Made by a program: the position numbers and the translations under genes. A stretch of 64,000 nt of DNA from Roseiarcus sp963780825 (GTDB lineage Bacteria > Pseudomonadota > Alphaproteobacteria > Rhizobiales > Beijerinckiaceae), in contig CAWADL010000006.1 in assembly GCA_963780825.1 (NCBI GenBank), positions 1-64,000 on the forward strand, in the 5' to 3' direction. This document shows, piece by piece, positions 1-9,148 of the stretch. The notes under the pieces were generated by a model that ran no database searches, was not told where the DNA came from, and saw only the letters and a program-made list of their open reading frames with translations. Every line of letters starts with the position of its first letter. The first letter of the stretch is position 1.

Positions 1-1366
1 TCGGCGCGCCAGCCTCCAGCGCCAGTTCGACGGCGGTCAGCACGGCCTGCTCGTCGTGCTGGAGGACGAGCGCAAGAATCTCCACCATCTCGCGGTCGCC
101 GCCCGGCGTCTTGAGCATGCGCTGTTGCAACGTCCGGAAGGCCGGCGGCAACTCGGCGAAGGGGGCTCCGTTCCGCAGGGCTCCGGGCTTGCGCTGAATG
201 ACCGCCAGATAATGCCGCCAGTCGAAGACGGTCGTCGTACTCGTGCGCTCGTGGGAGCGGGCGAAGACGCGGCCGTGCTCGCAGATAACCTGACCTTCGG
301 CGGCAACGACAACGCGCTCGGGGTAAACCCTCACGCTGACGGGCCGATTGGCGAAGGACGCCGGCACGCTGTAGCGGTTGCGGTCGAAATGGATCAGGCA
401 CGTCGGCGAGACCCGCTTGGGGTACTCGACGAAGCTGTCGAATGGCCGGGAAAGCGGCATCAAACGCCGCGCCTCTTCGGCCCAGGCGTCGGCTACCGAG
501 CCTGGCTGCGAGCCGTGCGCCGTTTGCGCCCATAGCTCCCGGCAGCGCGTCTCCAGCCAGTCGTTCAGCGCCGCCAGGGAGGGAAAGCTGGGCGTTGGCT
601 GCCAAAGCCGATGGCGAGCGTCTTGGACGTTCTTCTCGATCTGCCCTTTCTCCCAGCCCGACGCCGGATTGCAGAACTCCGCCTCGAACAGGAAGTGGCT
701 GACCATGGCCGAGAAGCGCGCATTGACCTTCCGCTCCTTCCCGCGCCCGATCCGGTCTACGGCGGTGCGCATGTTGTCGTAGATGCCGCGCTTAGGAACG
801 CCGCCGAGTACGCGGAACGCGTGGTTGTGGGCGTCGAACAGCATCTCGTGCGTTTGCTGCAGATAGGCGCGCAGGAAGAAAGCCCGGCTATAACTGAGCT
901 TGAAGTGGGCGACCTGGAGCTTGGTTCGCTCGCCAGCGATGACCGCCCAATCTTCCGACCAGTCGAACTGAAAAGCCTCGCCGGTGGAGAAAGCCAGCGG
1001 CACGAAGACGCCCCGGCCCGTGGTTCTCTGCTCGAGATGCCGAGCGGCCTTCCATTCGCGCGCGAACGCCGCAACGCGATTGTAAGAGCCGTCGTAGCCC
1101 AGCGCCGCCAGATCGGCGTGCAATTGCAGGATCGTCCGCTTCTGCTTGCGCGACTTGCCCGCCTCCTGCCGCAGCATATGCGACAGCTTGTCAGCGAACG
1201 GATCGAGCTTGCTCGGCCGGTCAGGGAGCTTGAACTTCGGCTCCTCGCTGTCCGAGCGCAGGTATCGGCGCACCGTGTTCCTCGACAGATTTGTACGTCG
1301 CGATATCTCTCGGATCGAGAAATGGTCTCGAAAATGCCAGCGCCGGATGACGCTCAATAACTCCAT
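1..1366 (-). CDS. istA: IS21-family transposase IstA (partial, runs off window start)
   Basis: Reading leftward from an ATG at 1366-1364 the frame stays open to base 1. The first 30 residues hold a helix-turn-helix (IREISRRTNLSRNTVRRYLR) typical of IstA, followed by a DDE-type core with the segment VFVPLAFSTGEAFQFDWSED (first acidic residue in FDW) and later GIYDNMRTAV (second acidic residue). The last part resembles the IstA C-terminal domain. IstA carries out strand transfer together with the ATPase IstB, which would lie left of base 1. The IS end lies just upstream at about 1475. The ATG was chosen because it precedes the HTH directly. Confidence 0.9.
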   Translation of the reverse strand, partial: MELLSVIRRWHFRDHFSIREISRRTNLSRNTVRRYLRSDSEEPKFKLPDRPSKLDPFADKLSHMLRQEAGKSRKQKRTILQLHADLAALGYDGSYNRVAAFAREWKAARHLEQRTTGRGVFVPLAFSTGEAFQFDWSEDWAVIAGERTKLQVAHFKLSYSRAFFLRAYLQQTHEMLFDAHNHAFRVLGGVPKRGIYDNMRTAVDRIGRGKERKVNARFSAMVSHFLFEAEFCNPASGWEKGQIEKNVQDARHRLWQPTPSFPSLAALNDWLETRCRELWAQTAHGSQPGSVADAWAEEARRLMPLSRPFDSFVEYPKRVSPTCLIHFDRNRYSVPASFANRPVSVRVYPERVVVAAEGQVICEHGRVFARSHERTSTTTVFDWRHYLAVIQRKPGALRNGAPFAELPPAFRTLQQRMLKTPGGDREMVEILALVLQHDEQAVLTAVELALEAGAP

Positions 1367-1417
1367 GTCGATCACTCCGTCGCCCCCCGGCCGCGCCAAA
1401 GGGGTAAGGTTCGAACA

Positions 1418-1475
1418 TGGGTCAGTTCTCGGTGGAAAAACCTGCGCTGCCTGGGTCAGTTCTCAGTGGAAATCA
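1418..1475. repeat. Terminal repeats at the IS21 element's end
   Basis: Two direct copies of TGGGTCAGTTCTCNGTGGAAA lie at 1418-1438 and 1452-1472. Read on the minus strand the outer copy begins TGATTTCCACTGAGAAC, matching the TG start and repeated internal boxes known for IS21-family ends, where transposase binds. Sequence homologous to a phage-type integrase resumes immediately to the right, so base 1475 is the inferred element boundary. The other end and the target duplication lie outside the window. Confidence 0.8.
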
Positions 1476-1851
1476 ACTTGTTCTTTGCCATCGTCGAGGC
1501 GGCTGCGCCATTGGCTTCGAGGTTTCCGAGAAACTCTTCGACGATGAGGCCGAACGTATTTCGCGCCGCGGTCTCAGCGGCGATCCGGTCGAGTTTCTTG
1601 CGGACGGCAGGGTCGGTGCCCTCGGTCAAAAGGCGCTTCGCCTCGTCGCGTTTGGCGCGCGCTTCCGAGAGGGAGATGTCGGGGTAGGGGCCGAACGAGA
1701 GCAGGCGCTCGATGCCGCGATTGCGATATTTCAAGCGCCAGAACTTGCTGCCGCTTGGTTGGATGAGGAGGTAGAGGCCGCCGCCGTCGGCGAGCTTGTA
1801 GCGCTTCTCGCGCGGCTTCGCTGCTTGGATGTCAAAATGGGTGAGCGACAT
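1476..1851 (-). pseudogene. Tyrosine recombinase (P4-type integrase), 5' fragment cut by IS21 element
   Basis: The protein starts MSLTHFDIQAAKPREKRYKL, followed by the DUF4102 arm-binding domain of P4-family integrases (ADGGGLYLLIQPSGSKFWRL, then SFGPYPDISLSEARAKRDEA). About 125 residues are intact and then the frame runs into the IS end and stops at 1456. The catalytic domain with its Arg-His-Arg-Tyr residues is missing, so the fragment cannot be active. Full-length relatives have about 400 residues. It lies 165 bases beyond the 3' end of tRNA-Phe and points away from it, the usual arrangement for an island integrated into a tRNA gene. The rest of the gene may lie beyond the IS, left of the window. 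Confidence 0.88.
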
Positions 1852-2016
1852 CGGGGGTATCGCCTTTGGGGGTAACTCGAATTGACCCCCAAATCTACCC
1901 CCTTTTCGGCGCGAAGCAATGTGTCCCCATGCACCGCTATGCGCGTCGTTTTCAGGCTATCTCTATTGAAGTTACAGCGAAAAAGCGCTGCTATGTTCCA
2001 CTATAAAAAGGTGTGC

Positions 2017-2092
2017 TGGTGCCCAGGGGCGGAATCGAACCACCGACACTGCGATTTTCAGTCGCATGCTCTACCAACTGAGCTACCTGGGC
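2017..2092 (-). tRNA. tRNA-Phe (GAA)
   Basis: The minus strand folds into a full cloverleaf: acceptor GCCCAGG paired with CCTGGGC, D arm GCTC/GAGC, anticodon arm TGCGA-CTGAAAA-TCGCA with anticodon GAA, T arm GGTGG-TTCGATT-CCGCC, and an encoded CCA end at 2017-2019. Its 3' half faces the truncated integrase and is the probable attachment site of the island to the left. Confidence 0.97.
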
Positions 2093-2177
2093 GGAAGCGG
2101 CGACGCTTCAGGAGCGCGGCTTATAGGCGCCGATGGGTGGGTTGTCCAGCGCCCGCGCACATAGTAGCGAGACCCCC

Positions 2178-2885
2178 ATGATCGACATTGGGGGAGATAC
2201 CGCGGTCGCGCGACTCGCTGCGCTGAGGCAGGCGATCGCCCGCCGCGCCGGGGATTGCGGCCGCCATCCTGAGGACATCACGCTCGTCGCCGTGTCCAAG
2301 ACTTTTCCGGGCGATGACGTCTGGCCGACCATCCGCGACGGCGGGCAGACGGTGTTTGGCGAAAACCGGGTGCAGGAGGCGATGGCGAAGTGGGCGGATC
2401 TCCGCGCCCGCGCGGCGGAAATCGGCAAGAGCATCGAACTGCATCTGATCGGACCGCTGCAGAGCAACAAGGCGCGCGAGGCGGTCGAGACGTTCGATGT
2501 GATCGAGACCGTCGACCGCGACAAAATCGCCGGCGCGCTGGCCGAGGCGATGCACAAGACCGGCCGGCGCCCCCGGCTTCTGGTTGAGATCAACACAGGC
2601 GGCGAGCCGCAGAAGGCGGGCGTATTGCCGCAGGAGGCCGACGCCTTCCTGACGCGCTGTCACGAGACGCACGGCCTCGCGATCGAAGGCCTGATGTGCA
2701 TCCCCCCGGCCGATGAACTCGCCTCGCCGCATTTCGCGATGCTTGGCGAGATCGCGCGTCGCAATGGGCTGGCGCACCTCTCCATGGGCATGAGCGCGGA
2801 TTGGCCGCTCGCCGTGCAACTCGGCGCGACGCATGTTCGTGTCGGCTCGGCGATCTTCGGAACGCGCCCGATCAAAGAGGCCTGA
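2178..2885 (+). CDS. YggS/PLPBP-family pyridoxal-phosphate-binding protein
   Basis: A 235-residue protein of the YggS/PROSC family, which binds pyridoxal 5'-phosphate on a conserved Lys and helps keep PLP and amino-acid pools balanced without known catalysis. The PLP Lys is in VAVSKTFP (Lys41). Family motifs FGENRVQEA, LHLIGPLQSNK, EINTGGEPQKAG, GLMCIPP and the C-terminal MGMSADWPLAVQLGATHVRVG are all present. Length is normal. An upstream in-frame ATG at 2133 would add 15 residues, but the ATG at 2178 fits the family start better. The frame is intact. Confidence 0.93.
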   Translation: MIDIGGDTAVARLAALRQAIARRAGDCGRHPEDITLVAVSKTFPGDDVWPTIRDGGQTVFGENRVQEAMAKWADLRARAAEIGKSIELHLIGPLQSNKAREAVETFDVIETVDRDKIAGALAEAMHKTGRRPRLLVEINTGGEPQKAGVLPQEADAFLTRCHETHGLAIEGLMCIPPADELASPHFAMLGEIARRNGLAHLSMGMSADWPLAVQLGATHVRVGSAIFGTRPIKEA

Positions 2886-2939
2886 CGCGCCTTTCGCATG
2901 CAAGACCGGGGCGCTATGGTTGTGAGGGAGGATCAGCGG

Positions 2940-3690
2940 ATGCGTTTGAAAGATAAGGTCGCGATCGTCACCGGCGCCGCTTCGGGCTTCGGCGCCGGGA
3001 TCGCGGCGCGGTTCGCGGCCGAAGGCGCGAAGGTCGCGCTGTTCGATCTCAACCGGGAAGGCGCCGCGGAGGTGGCCGAGGCGGCAGGGCAGGGCGCGAT
3101 TGCGCTGCGCTGCGACGTGACCAGCGCGGCCGAAGTCGACAGCGCCGTGGCGGCGACCCTGAAAGCGTTCGGGCGGCTCGACATCGTTGTCAACAATGCG
3201 GGTTGGACGCATCGCAACAAGCCGATGCTCGAGGTCAGCGAGGCCGAGTTCGATCGCATCTACAATGTCAACGTCAAGTCGATCTATCTGATGACCCAGG
3301 CGCACCACGCCGCCGTTGCGCGCGGCCGGCGGCGGCTCGGTGATCAACATCGGCTCGACCGCAGGGGTTCGGCCGCGGCCGGGGTTGACCTGGTACAATG
3401 GCTCGAAGGGGTTCGTGAATTTGGTGTCGAAATCGATGGCGGTCGAGCTTGCGCCGCTGAAGATTCGCGTCAATTGCATCGCGCCGGTGCTGGGGCAGAC
3501 CGGTCTCACCGAGGATTTCCTCGGCGGCCCGGCGACGCCGGAGCGGCTCGCGGGCTTCGTGAGCACGATCCCGCTCGGGCGCATGTCGAAAGCCTCGGAT
3601 ATAGCCGCGGCTGCTGTCTATCTCGCGAGTGACGAGGCCGAGTTCATCACCGGCGTCGTGCTGCCGGTTGATGGCGGGCGCACGATCTGA
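2940..3690 (+). CDS. SDR-family oxidoreductase (glucose 1-dehydrogenase type), one frameshift
   Basis: A short-chain dehydrogenase of about 249 residues. The N-terminal half has the cofactor motif TGAASGFGAG and NNAG; the C-terminal half, in the next frame, has INIGST, the catalytic YNGSK (Tyr-x3-Lys) and the family end GVVLPVDGGRTI. The frame changes near 3305-3316; removing one base gives a 750-bp gene of normal length, so this is probably a sequence error. It lies just upstream of livGFHM and may be co-expressed. Substrate unknown. Confidence 0.88.
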
Positions 3691-3697
3691 GCGCGCT

Positions 3698-3769
3698 TCG
3701 GAGCGTCGGCCTCCAGGCCGACGACCTTTGGGCGCACGAAGGGTCGTCGGCCTGGAGGCCGACGCTCCG
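3698..3769. repeat. Family A palindromic repeat (copy 1)
   Basis: Arms GGAGCGTCGGCCTCCAGGCC and its reverse complement flank a 15-base loop between the SDR gene and livG. Each arm is itself a small hairpin. Other copies lie at 25.9, 30.2, 34.9, 40.3, 47.1 and 54.1 kb. Confidence 0.9.
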
Positions 3770-3781
3770 AGGAGGGCGCGC

Positions 3782-4537
3782 TTGACCCCAACGCTGGAAA
3801 CGCGCGCGCTCACCGTCCGCTTCGGCGGCCACGTCGCTGTTGACGGCGTGACTTGCGCGTTTCGCCCTGGCGAACTCGTCGCCATCGTCGGGCCGAACGG
3901 GGCGGGCAAGACGACTTATTTCAATCTGATGTCAGGCCAGTTGCGCGCGACCTCGGGCGCGGTGCTGGTGCGCGGACGCGACGTGACGCGGCTCGACGCG
4001 CCGCGCCGTGCGCGGTTGGGTTTGGGGCGCGCGTTCCAACTGACAAACCTGTTTCCTGGTCTATCGGTTTTTGAGAATGTGCGGCTCGCCTCGCAGGCTC
4101 GCGCGGGCGTCCACTACGAGATGACCAGACCCTGGTTGGCGCGCCAGGACATCATGGCGGCGGCGAATGCCGTGCTCGCCGGGGTCGGCCTCTCGGGCCG
4201 CGCGGCGGCGCCGGTCGCCGCGCTCTCGCACGGCGATCAAAGAAAACTCGAAGTCGCGATGATGATGGCGATGGCGCCGGATATTCTGATGTTCGATGAG
4301 CCGACGGCCGGCATGAGCGTTGATGAAGTTCCTGTCGTGCTCGATCTCATCGCGCAGCTGAAACAGGATAAGAGCAAGACGATCCTGCTGGTTGAGCACA
4401 AGATGGATGTGGTGCGCTCGCTCGCCGATCGCATCATCGTTTTACACAACGGCCGGCTGGTTGCGGACGGCGCGCCTGCCGAGGTGATTGCGTCTGATAT
4501 CGTGCGCGAGGCCTATCTCGGACAAAGCGCGGCATGA
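3782..4537 (+). CDS. livG: Branched-chain amino acid-type ABC transporter, ATP-binding protein LivG
   Basis: A 251-residue ATPase of the LivG class. Walker A GPNGAGKTT, the LivG-style signature LSHGDQRKLE, Walker B ILMFDEPTAGM and the H-loop LVEHKMD are all present in order. The start is taken as TTG at 3782 because a strong GGAGGG lies 6-12 bases upstream and the protein then begins just before the first beta strand. It belongs with livF, livH and livM downstream; no binding-protein gene is adjacent. Family members import amino acids, urea, amides or aromatic acids, so the substrate is open. Confidence 0.92.
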   Translation: MTPTLETRALTVRFGGHVAVDGVTCAFRPGELVAIVGPNGAGKTTYFNLMSGQLRATSGAVLVRGRDVTRLDAPRRARLGLGRAFQLTNLFPGLSVFENVRLASQARAGVHYEMTRPWLARQDIMAAANAVLAGVGLSGRAAAPVAALSHGDQRKLEVAMMMAMAPDILMFDEPTAGMSVDEVPVVLDLIAQLKQDKSKTILLVEHKMDVVRSLADRIIVLHNGRLVADGAPAEVIASDIVREAYLGQSAA

Positions 4538-4596
4538 GCGAGGCAACCAGTCAGCAAAACGCCCTCCTGGCCTTCGGCGTGATCGACCGCCAGTCG

Positions 4597-4722
4597 TACC
4601 CCTCCCCCCTTGTGGGGGAGGTTAGGGAGGGGGGCGGTTCGGCTTGGATGTTCTCTTTCAGAAAGAGCAGCGTCTGTAGCTACCCCCCACCCCGGCCCTC
4701 CCCCACAAGGGGGGAGGGAGTG
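4597..4722. repeat. Family F palindromic repeat between livG and livF
   Basis: CCCTCCCCCCTTGTGGGGGA and its inverted partner (CCCTCCCCCACAAGGGGGGA) flank about 75 bases. It fills most of the 266-base gap between livG and livF. No convincing gene lies in the gap. Confidence 0.85.
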
Positions 4723-4803
4723 CGCGGCGCTGGCGGCTCTCCAATCATCGGCGCAAACGCTCCGTCGAGGACAAGCTAGCCATGATGGTTGGGGCCTCGC
4801 CTT

Positions 4804-5527
4804 ATGAGCGAGAGCCTCACCCTCGACGGCGTGCACACCCACATCGGCCGCTATCACATCCTGCAAGGCGTCGACTTCGACGCGCCCGCGGGCAAGACGA
4901 CCATGCTGCTCGGCCGCAACGGCGCCGGCAAGACCACCACGCTGCGCACAATCATGGGCCTCTGGCGCGCGTCGAAGGGCGCGATCAAACTCGGCGACAC
5001 TGCGGCTGGAGACCAAGCGCGCCAGCGACGTCGCGCGCGCGGGCGTCGCTTATGTCCCGGAGACGATGGCGATCTTCTCCGACCTCAGCGTGAAAGAAAA
5101 CCTCACGCTCGCCGCGCGTGATGGACCGATGGACGAGGGCCGGCTGAACTGGATTTTCGGCTTCTTCCCCGCGCTGAGGAAATTCTGGCTATCCCGGGCC
5201 GGCTCGCTATCCGGCGGCCAGAAACAGATGCTGTCGATCGCGCGCGCAATCGTCGAGCCGCGCGGGTTGCTGCTGATCGACGAACCAACCAAAGGGCTCG
5301 CGCCGGCGATCATCGACGGGCTGATCGCCTGCCTGAAGGAGATCAAACAGCGCGACGCGACGATCTTGCTGGTCGAGCAGAATTTCCGGGTCGCGCGCGA
5401 GGTCGGCGACTTCGTGCGGGTGATGGACAACGGGCGCATCGTCCACGCCGGCGACATGGCCGCGCTCGCTGACGACCCCGCGCTGCAAGGCCGCCTGCTC
5501 GGCCTCTCCCTGGACAGCCACCAATGA
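4804..5527 (+). CDS. livF: Branched-chain amino acid-type ABC transporter, ATP-binding protein LivF, one frameshift
   Basis: The first half begins MSESLTLDGVHTHIGRYHIL and has Walker A GRNGAGKTT. After a frame change near 4999-5001 the second half has YVPETMAIFSDLSVKENL, signature LSGGQKQMLSIARAI, Walker B LLLIDEPTKGLAP and the H-loop LVEQNF. Removing one base gives 240 residues, normal for LivF. The stop overlaps the start of livH (ATGA), showing translational coupling. It pairs with LivG to power the same importer. Confidence 0.9.
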
Positions 5528-6526
5528 CCGACATCGGCGCCGCACTGCCAAAGCCCCGCATCGACATCCTGCCGGCGTTGACGCCGCTGATCGTCGCGGC
5601 GCTGGTCGCGCCGTTCATCGGCTCGTTCTCGACCTTCGCCACGCTGACGCTGGCCAGCCTCGCCATGGGCGCCATGCTGTTCACGATGGCGTCGGGCCTG
5701 ACGCTGGCCTTCGGCATGATGGACGTGCTGAACTTCGGCCACGGCGCCTTCATCGCCGTCGGCGCCTTTGTCGCGACCGTCGTCTACACGCTGGCCGCGC
5801 CGCTCGGGCAAGGCTCGCTCGCGCTCGATCTCGGCATATTCGCGCTGGCGCTGGTCGCGGCGGCGGCTGGTCTGCGGCGCGCTCGGCTACGTCTACGAAC
5901 GGCTGTTGATCGCGCCGGTCTACGGCCGCCATCTCGAACAGATCCTCATCACCATCGGCGGCTCGATCGTCATCGAGCAATTGCTGCTCGCCTTGTTTGG
6001 AACCGAGCCGATCGCGCTCAGCCCTCCGCCGGCGTTGCAGGGATCGCTGACGTTCGGCGAGATCGGCGTCGAGAAATATCGGCTGGTCGCGCTCGGACTT
6101 GGGCTTGCGCTATTTGTAGCGCAACTCGTCGTCCTCAGCCGCACTCGCATCGGCTTGTTGATCCGCGCCGGCGTCGAAAATCGCGAGATGGTGGAGGCGC
6201 TCGGCTACCGGATCGATCGTCTGTTCATCGGCGTGTTCATGGCGGCGTCCGCGCTCGCCGGCGTCGGCGGCGTGCTTTGGGGCCTCTATCAGAACCAGGC
6301 GCGCGCGGGCATGGGCGGCGAACTGCTGGTGCTGGTGTTCATCGTCATCATCATCGGCGGCCTGGGTTCGGTCACCGGTTGTTTCGTCGGCGCGGTGCTG
6401 GTGGCGCTGATCTCCAACTACGCAGGCTTCCTCGCGCCGAAACTCGCGTTGGTCTCCAACATTCTCGTCATGGTCGCCGTACTGCTTTGGCGCCCGCGCG
6501 GGCTTTACCCCTTAAGCGCCCGATGA
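5524..6526 (+). CDS. livH: Branched-chain amino acid-type ABC permease LivH, one frameshift
   Basis: A membrane permease of about 333 residues. The N-terminal part carries hydrophobic segments and the family motif GLTLAFGMMDVLNFGHGAF; after a frame change near 5875 the rest continues with GYVYERLLIAPVYGRHLEQI, the permease loop ENREMVEALGY, and IIGGLGSVTGCFVGAVLVAL. Removing one base restores a normal length. It overlaps livF upstream and livM downstream by four bases each. A false 692-residue frame runs from livH into livM through the frameshift and should not be annotated. Confidence 0.9.
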
Positions 6527-7602
6527 GGTGGCTCTCGGGCGATCCACCGCGCGGTTGGCCGGCGCGGGCGCTGGTGCTGCTCGTCACGCTGGCGCTTGCC
6601 CTGGCGCCGTTTCTGTTTTCCGGATCGAAGCCGCTCGGCGTCGCCGAGAAGATCTGCGTCATGGCGGCGCTCGGCGCGTCCTACGACGTGCTGCTCGGCT
6701 ACACCGGGATCGTCTCGTTCGCGCATGTGATGTTTTTCGGCATCGGCGCCTATGGCGTCGGACTGATGCTCTATGCGCTCGGGCCCGGCTGGGGCGCGCT
6801 CGCGCTCGGGGTCGCAGCGGGGCTGGCGCTGGCGGCGCTGCTGGCGCTGGCGATCGGCGCGTTCTCGCTGCGCGTGCAGGCGATCTTCTTCGCCATGGTG
6901 ACGCTGGCGGTCGCCTATGCGTTCAACGTACTCGCCTCACAGCTGCCTGACTTGACCGGCGGCGAGGATGGCCGCACGTTCCGCGTGCCCGAAATGTTGC
7001 GTCCTGGTTACAAGCTCGGCGAGTTGTTTGGTGTCTCAATCACTGGGCGCACGCTCTGCTATTATCTGGTGTTCCTCGGCGCCGTCGTTTTGTTTTTGGC
7101 GCTGCTCCGCATCGTCAATTCGCCGTTCGGGCGCGTGTTGCAGGCGATCCGCGAGAATCCGTTGCGCGCCGAGGCGCTAGGCTACCGCATCGTGTTTCAT
7201 CGCACGCTGGCGACGGTGATCGCCGCGCTCGCCGCCTCGCTCGCGGGTTCGCTCGATGCGCTATGGCTGCGCTACGTCGGTCCCGACACCGCGCTTAGCT
7301 TTTCGATCCAGATCGATGTGCTGGTGATTGTCGTGATTGGCGGCCGCGGGACGTTGTATGGCTCAGTGATCGGCGCGGCTGTCTTCGTGATCGCCGAGAA
7401 TTATTTGCGCGCAGGCATTGGGGCGCTCAGCCAAGGCGCCGCTGACTTGAGCTTGCCGCTGCTGCCGAATTTGCTGCACCCCGACCGCTGGTTGCTGTGG
7501 TTGGGGCTGCTGTTCATTCTCGCTGTTCGCTTCGCGCCGCGTGGCATTGTCGGAGAGTTGGCGAGGCTGGCGAACGAGCGAACGCGCGGTCCCCTGCGAT
7601 AA
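6523..7602 (+). CDS. livM: Branched-chain amino acid-type ABC permease LivM
   Basis: A 359-residue permease with about ten hydrophobic segments. Family features are LLGYTGIVSFAHVMFFGIGA, the loop AIRENPLRAEALGYR that contacts the ATPases, and VIGGRGTLYGSVIGA. It is the last gene of the livGFHM set. The start ATG at 6523 overlaps the stop of livH. Frame intact. Confidence 0.93.
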   Translation: MRWLSGDPPRGWPARALVLLVTLALALAPFLFSGSKPLGVAEKICVMAALGASYDVLLGYTGIVSFAHVMFFGIGAYGVGLMLYALGPGWGALALGVAAGLALAALLALAIGAFSLRVQAIFFAMVTLAVAYAFNVLASQLPDLTGGEDGRTFRVPEMLRPGYKLGELFGVSITGRTLCYYLVFLGAVVLFLALLRIVNSPFGRVLQAIRENPLRAEALGYRIVFHRTLATVIAALAASLAGSLDALWLRYVGPDTALSFSIQIDVLVIVVIGGRGTLYGSVIGAAVFVIAENYLRAGIGALSQGAADLSLPLLPNLLHPDRWLLWLGLLFILAVRFAPRGIVGELARLANERTRGPLR

Positions 7603-7627
7603 GATACCCGTCGCGATTCCAACTACC

Positions 7628-7739
7628 CGTCATTGCGAGCGAAGCGAAGCAATCCAGCGTCGTGAGATCGTTGCCCATCTAGAAAGAGCGCCTGCCGCCG
7701 CATGGATTGCCGCGTCGCTTCGCTCCTCGCAATGACGGT
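7628..7739. repeat. Family C palindromic repeat (copy 1)
   Basis: CGTCATTGCGAGCGAAGCGA at the left and its inverted partner (TCGCTTCGCTCCTCGCAATG) at the right enclose about 70 bases. It lies between the ends of livM and argH. Other copies lie at 35.5, 40.1 and 58.1 kb. Confidence 0.9.
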
Positions 7740-7755
7740 CGAATGGCAATATCCG

Positions 7756-9133
7756 CTAAAGCCGCTTCAACCAACCCTCGGCCTGCGCGCGCACATTGTC
7801 CGGCGCCGTGCCGCCGTAGGACGTGCGGCTCTTCACCGAATTCTCCACGCCCAAAACCTCAAGCGCTTCCGCGGTCACCCGCGGCTCGACGCTCTGCATC
7901 TCCCCGAGCGACAACGCCTCCAGCCCCACGCCCTTTGCCGACGCGAGCCCAACGATGCGCCCCGTCACATGATGCGCCTCGCGGAACGGCATTTTCAGCG
8001 TCCGCACCAACCAATCCGCAAGGTCCGTCGCCGTGGCGTACCCCGCGCCCGCCGCGGCCTTCATCCGCGCCGGATCGGGCGTCAGATCGCGCACCATGCC
8101 GGTCATCGCGGCCAGACACAGCGAGAGCGTGCGCAGCGCGTCCATCGCGCCTTCCTTGTCTTCCTGCATGTCCTTCGAATAGGCCAGCGGCAGGCCCTTT
8201 CATCACCATAAGAGCCCGACCAGCGCGCCGGTCACGCGGCCGGTCTTGCCGCGCACCAACTCCGCCGCATCAGGATTGCGCTTCTGCGGCATGATCGAGG
8301 AGCCGGTCGAGAAGGCGTCTGAGAGCCGCACGAAGCCGAATTGCGGGGTCGTCCACAGCACGATCTCCTCGGCGAAGCGCGACAGATGCACCGCGCAGAT
8401 CGACGCCGCCGCCAGCGTCTCCAGCACGAAGTCGCGGTCGGCGACGCTGTCGAGCGAATTGGCGGTTGGCCGGTCGAAGCCCAGCGCCGCCGCGGTCGCC
8501 TCGCGGTCGATGGGAAATGACGTGCCCGCCAGCGCGGCCGCACCCAGCGGGCATTCGTTCGAGCGCGCCCGCGCATCGGCAAAGCGGCTGCGGTCGCGCG
8601 CGAGCATCTCCACATAGGCCATCAGATGATGGCCGAACGTCACCGGCTGCGCGGATTGCAGATGCGTGAAGCCGGGCATCACCATGTCGGCCGCGTCGCG
8701 CGCGCGCTCGGCGAGCGCCTTTTGCAGCGCCGCGATCTGCGCGTCGAGCGCATCGAGCGGTGTCGCGAACCCAGAGCTTGAAGTCGGTGGCGACCTGGTC
8801 GTTGCGCGAGCGGGCGGTGTGCAGCCGGCCTGCGGCTGAGCCGATCAGTTCGGCGAGCCGGCTCTCGACGTTCATGTGAATGTCTTCGAGCGCTCGGGAG
8901 AACCCAAAAGTCCCCGCCTCGATTTCGCCTTTGACTTGGCCGAGACCGCGCGTGATGGCCGCAACGTCGGCGGCCTCGACGATGCCGGTCTTGGCGAGCA
9001 TGGCCGCGTGCGCTAGGGAGCCGGCGACGTCCTGCGGCGCCAGTTCGCGATCGAAGTCGATGGAGGCGTTGATTTCTTCCATGATCTCGGCGGGGCCGGT
9101 CTCGAACCGGCCGCCCCACATCTTGTTGCTCAT
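7756..9133 (-). CDS. argH: Argininosuccinate lyase, three frame breaks
   Basis: Last step of arginine synthesis: argininosuccinate to arginine and fumarate. The N-terminal frame begins MSNKMWGGRFETGPAEIMEE and holds the substrate loop TARSRNDQVATDFKLWVRDT. The middle frame carries GFTHLQSAQPVTFGHHLMAY and the catalytic signature GSSIMPQKRNPD. The last frame carries KDMQEDKEGAMDAL to the end. Breaks occur near 8765 (one extra base) and near 8206 and 8195 (one missing, one extra). Correcting them gives 458 residues, normal for ArgH. As argG is also broken by one base, errors in the sequence are likelier than arginine auxotrophy. Confidence 0.93.
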
Positions 9134-9148
9134 GTCTGGAAGTCCCTG

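Larger units (their letters stand above)
1..1475 (-). mobile_element. IS21-family insertion sequence (one end visible)
   Basis: The element contains istA and the terminal repeat array at 1418-1475. It has inserted into the integrase gene whose 5' part lies at 1476-1851. Only the upstream (istA-proximal) end is in view. Confidence 0.8.

Noticed and set aside
2121..3584. 487-residue minus-strand open frame
   Set aside because: Antisense to the YggS-family and SDR genes, which have clear motifs; composition is that of a shadow frame.
4534..4779. 81-residue gene between livG and livF
   Set aside because: Most of it translates the family F palindrome; no family resemblance and no own ribosome site.
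5524..7602. One 692-residue permease fusing LivH and LivM
   Set aside because: The middle of this frame has no hydrophobic family pattern; the real livH continues in another frame and livM starts at 6523. The fusion is a product of the frameshift.
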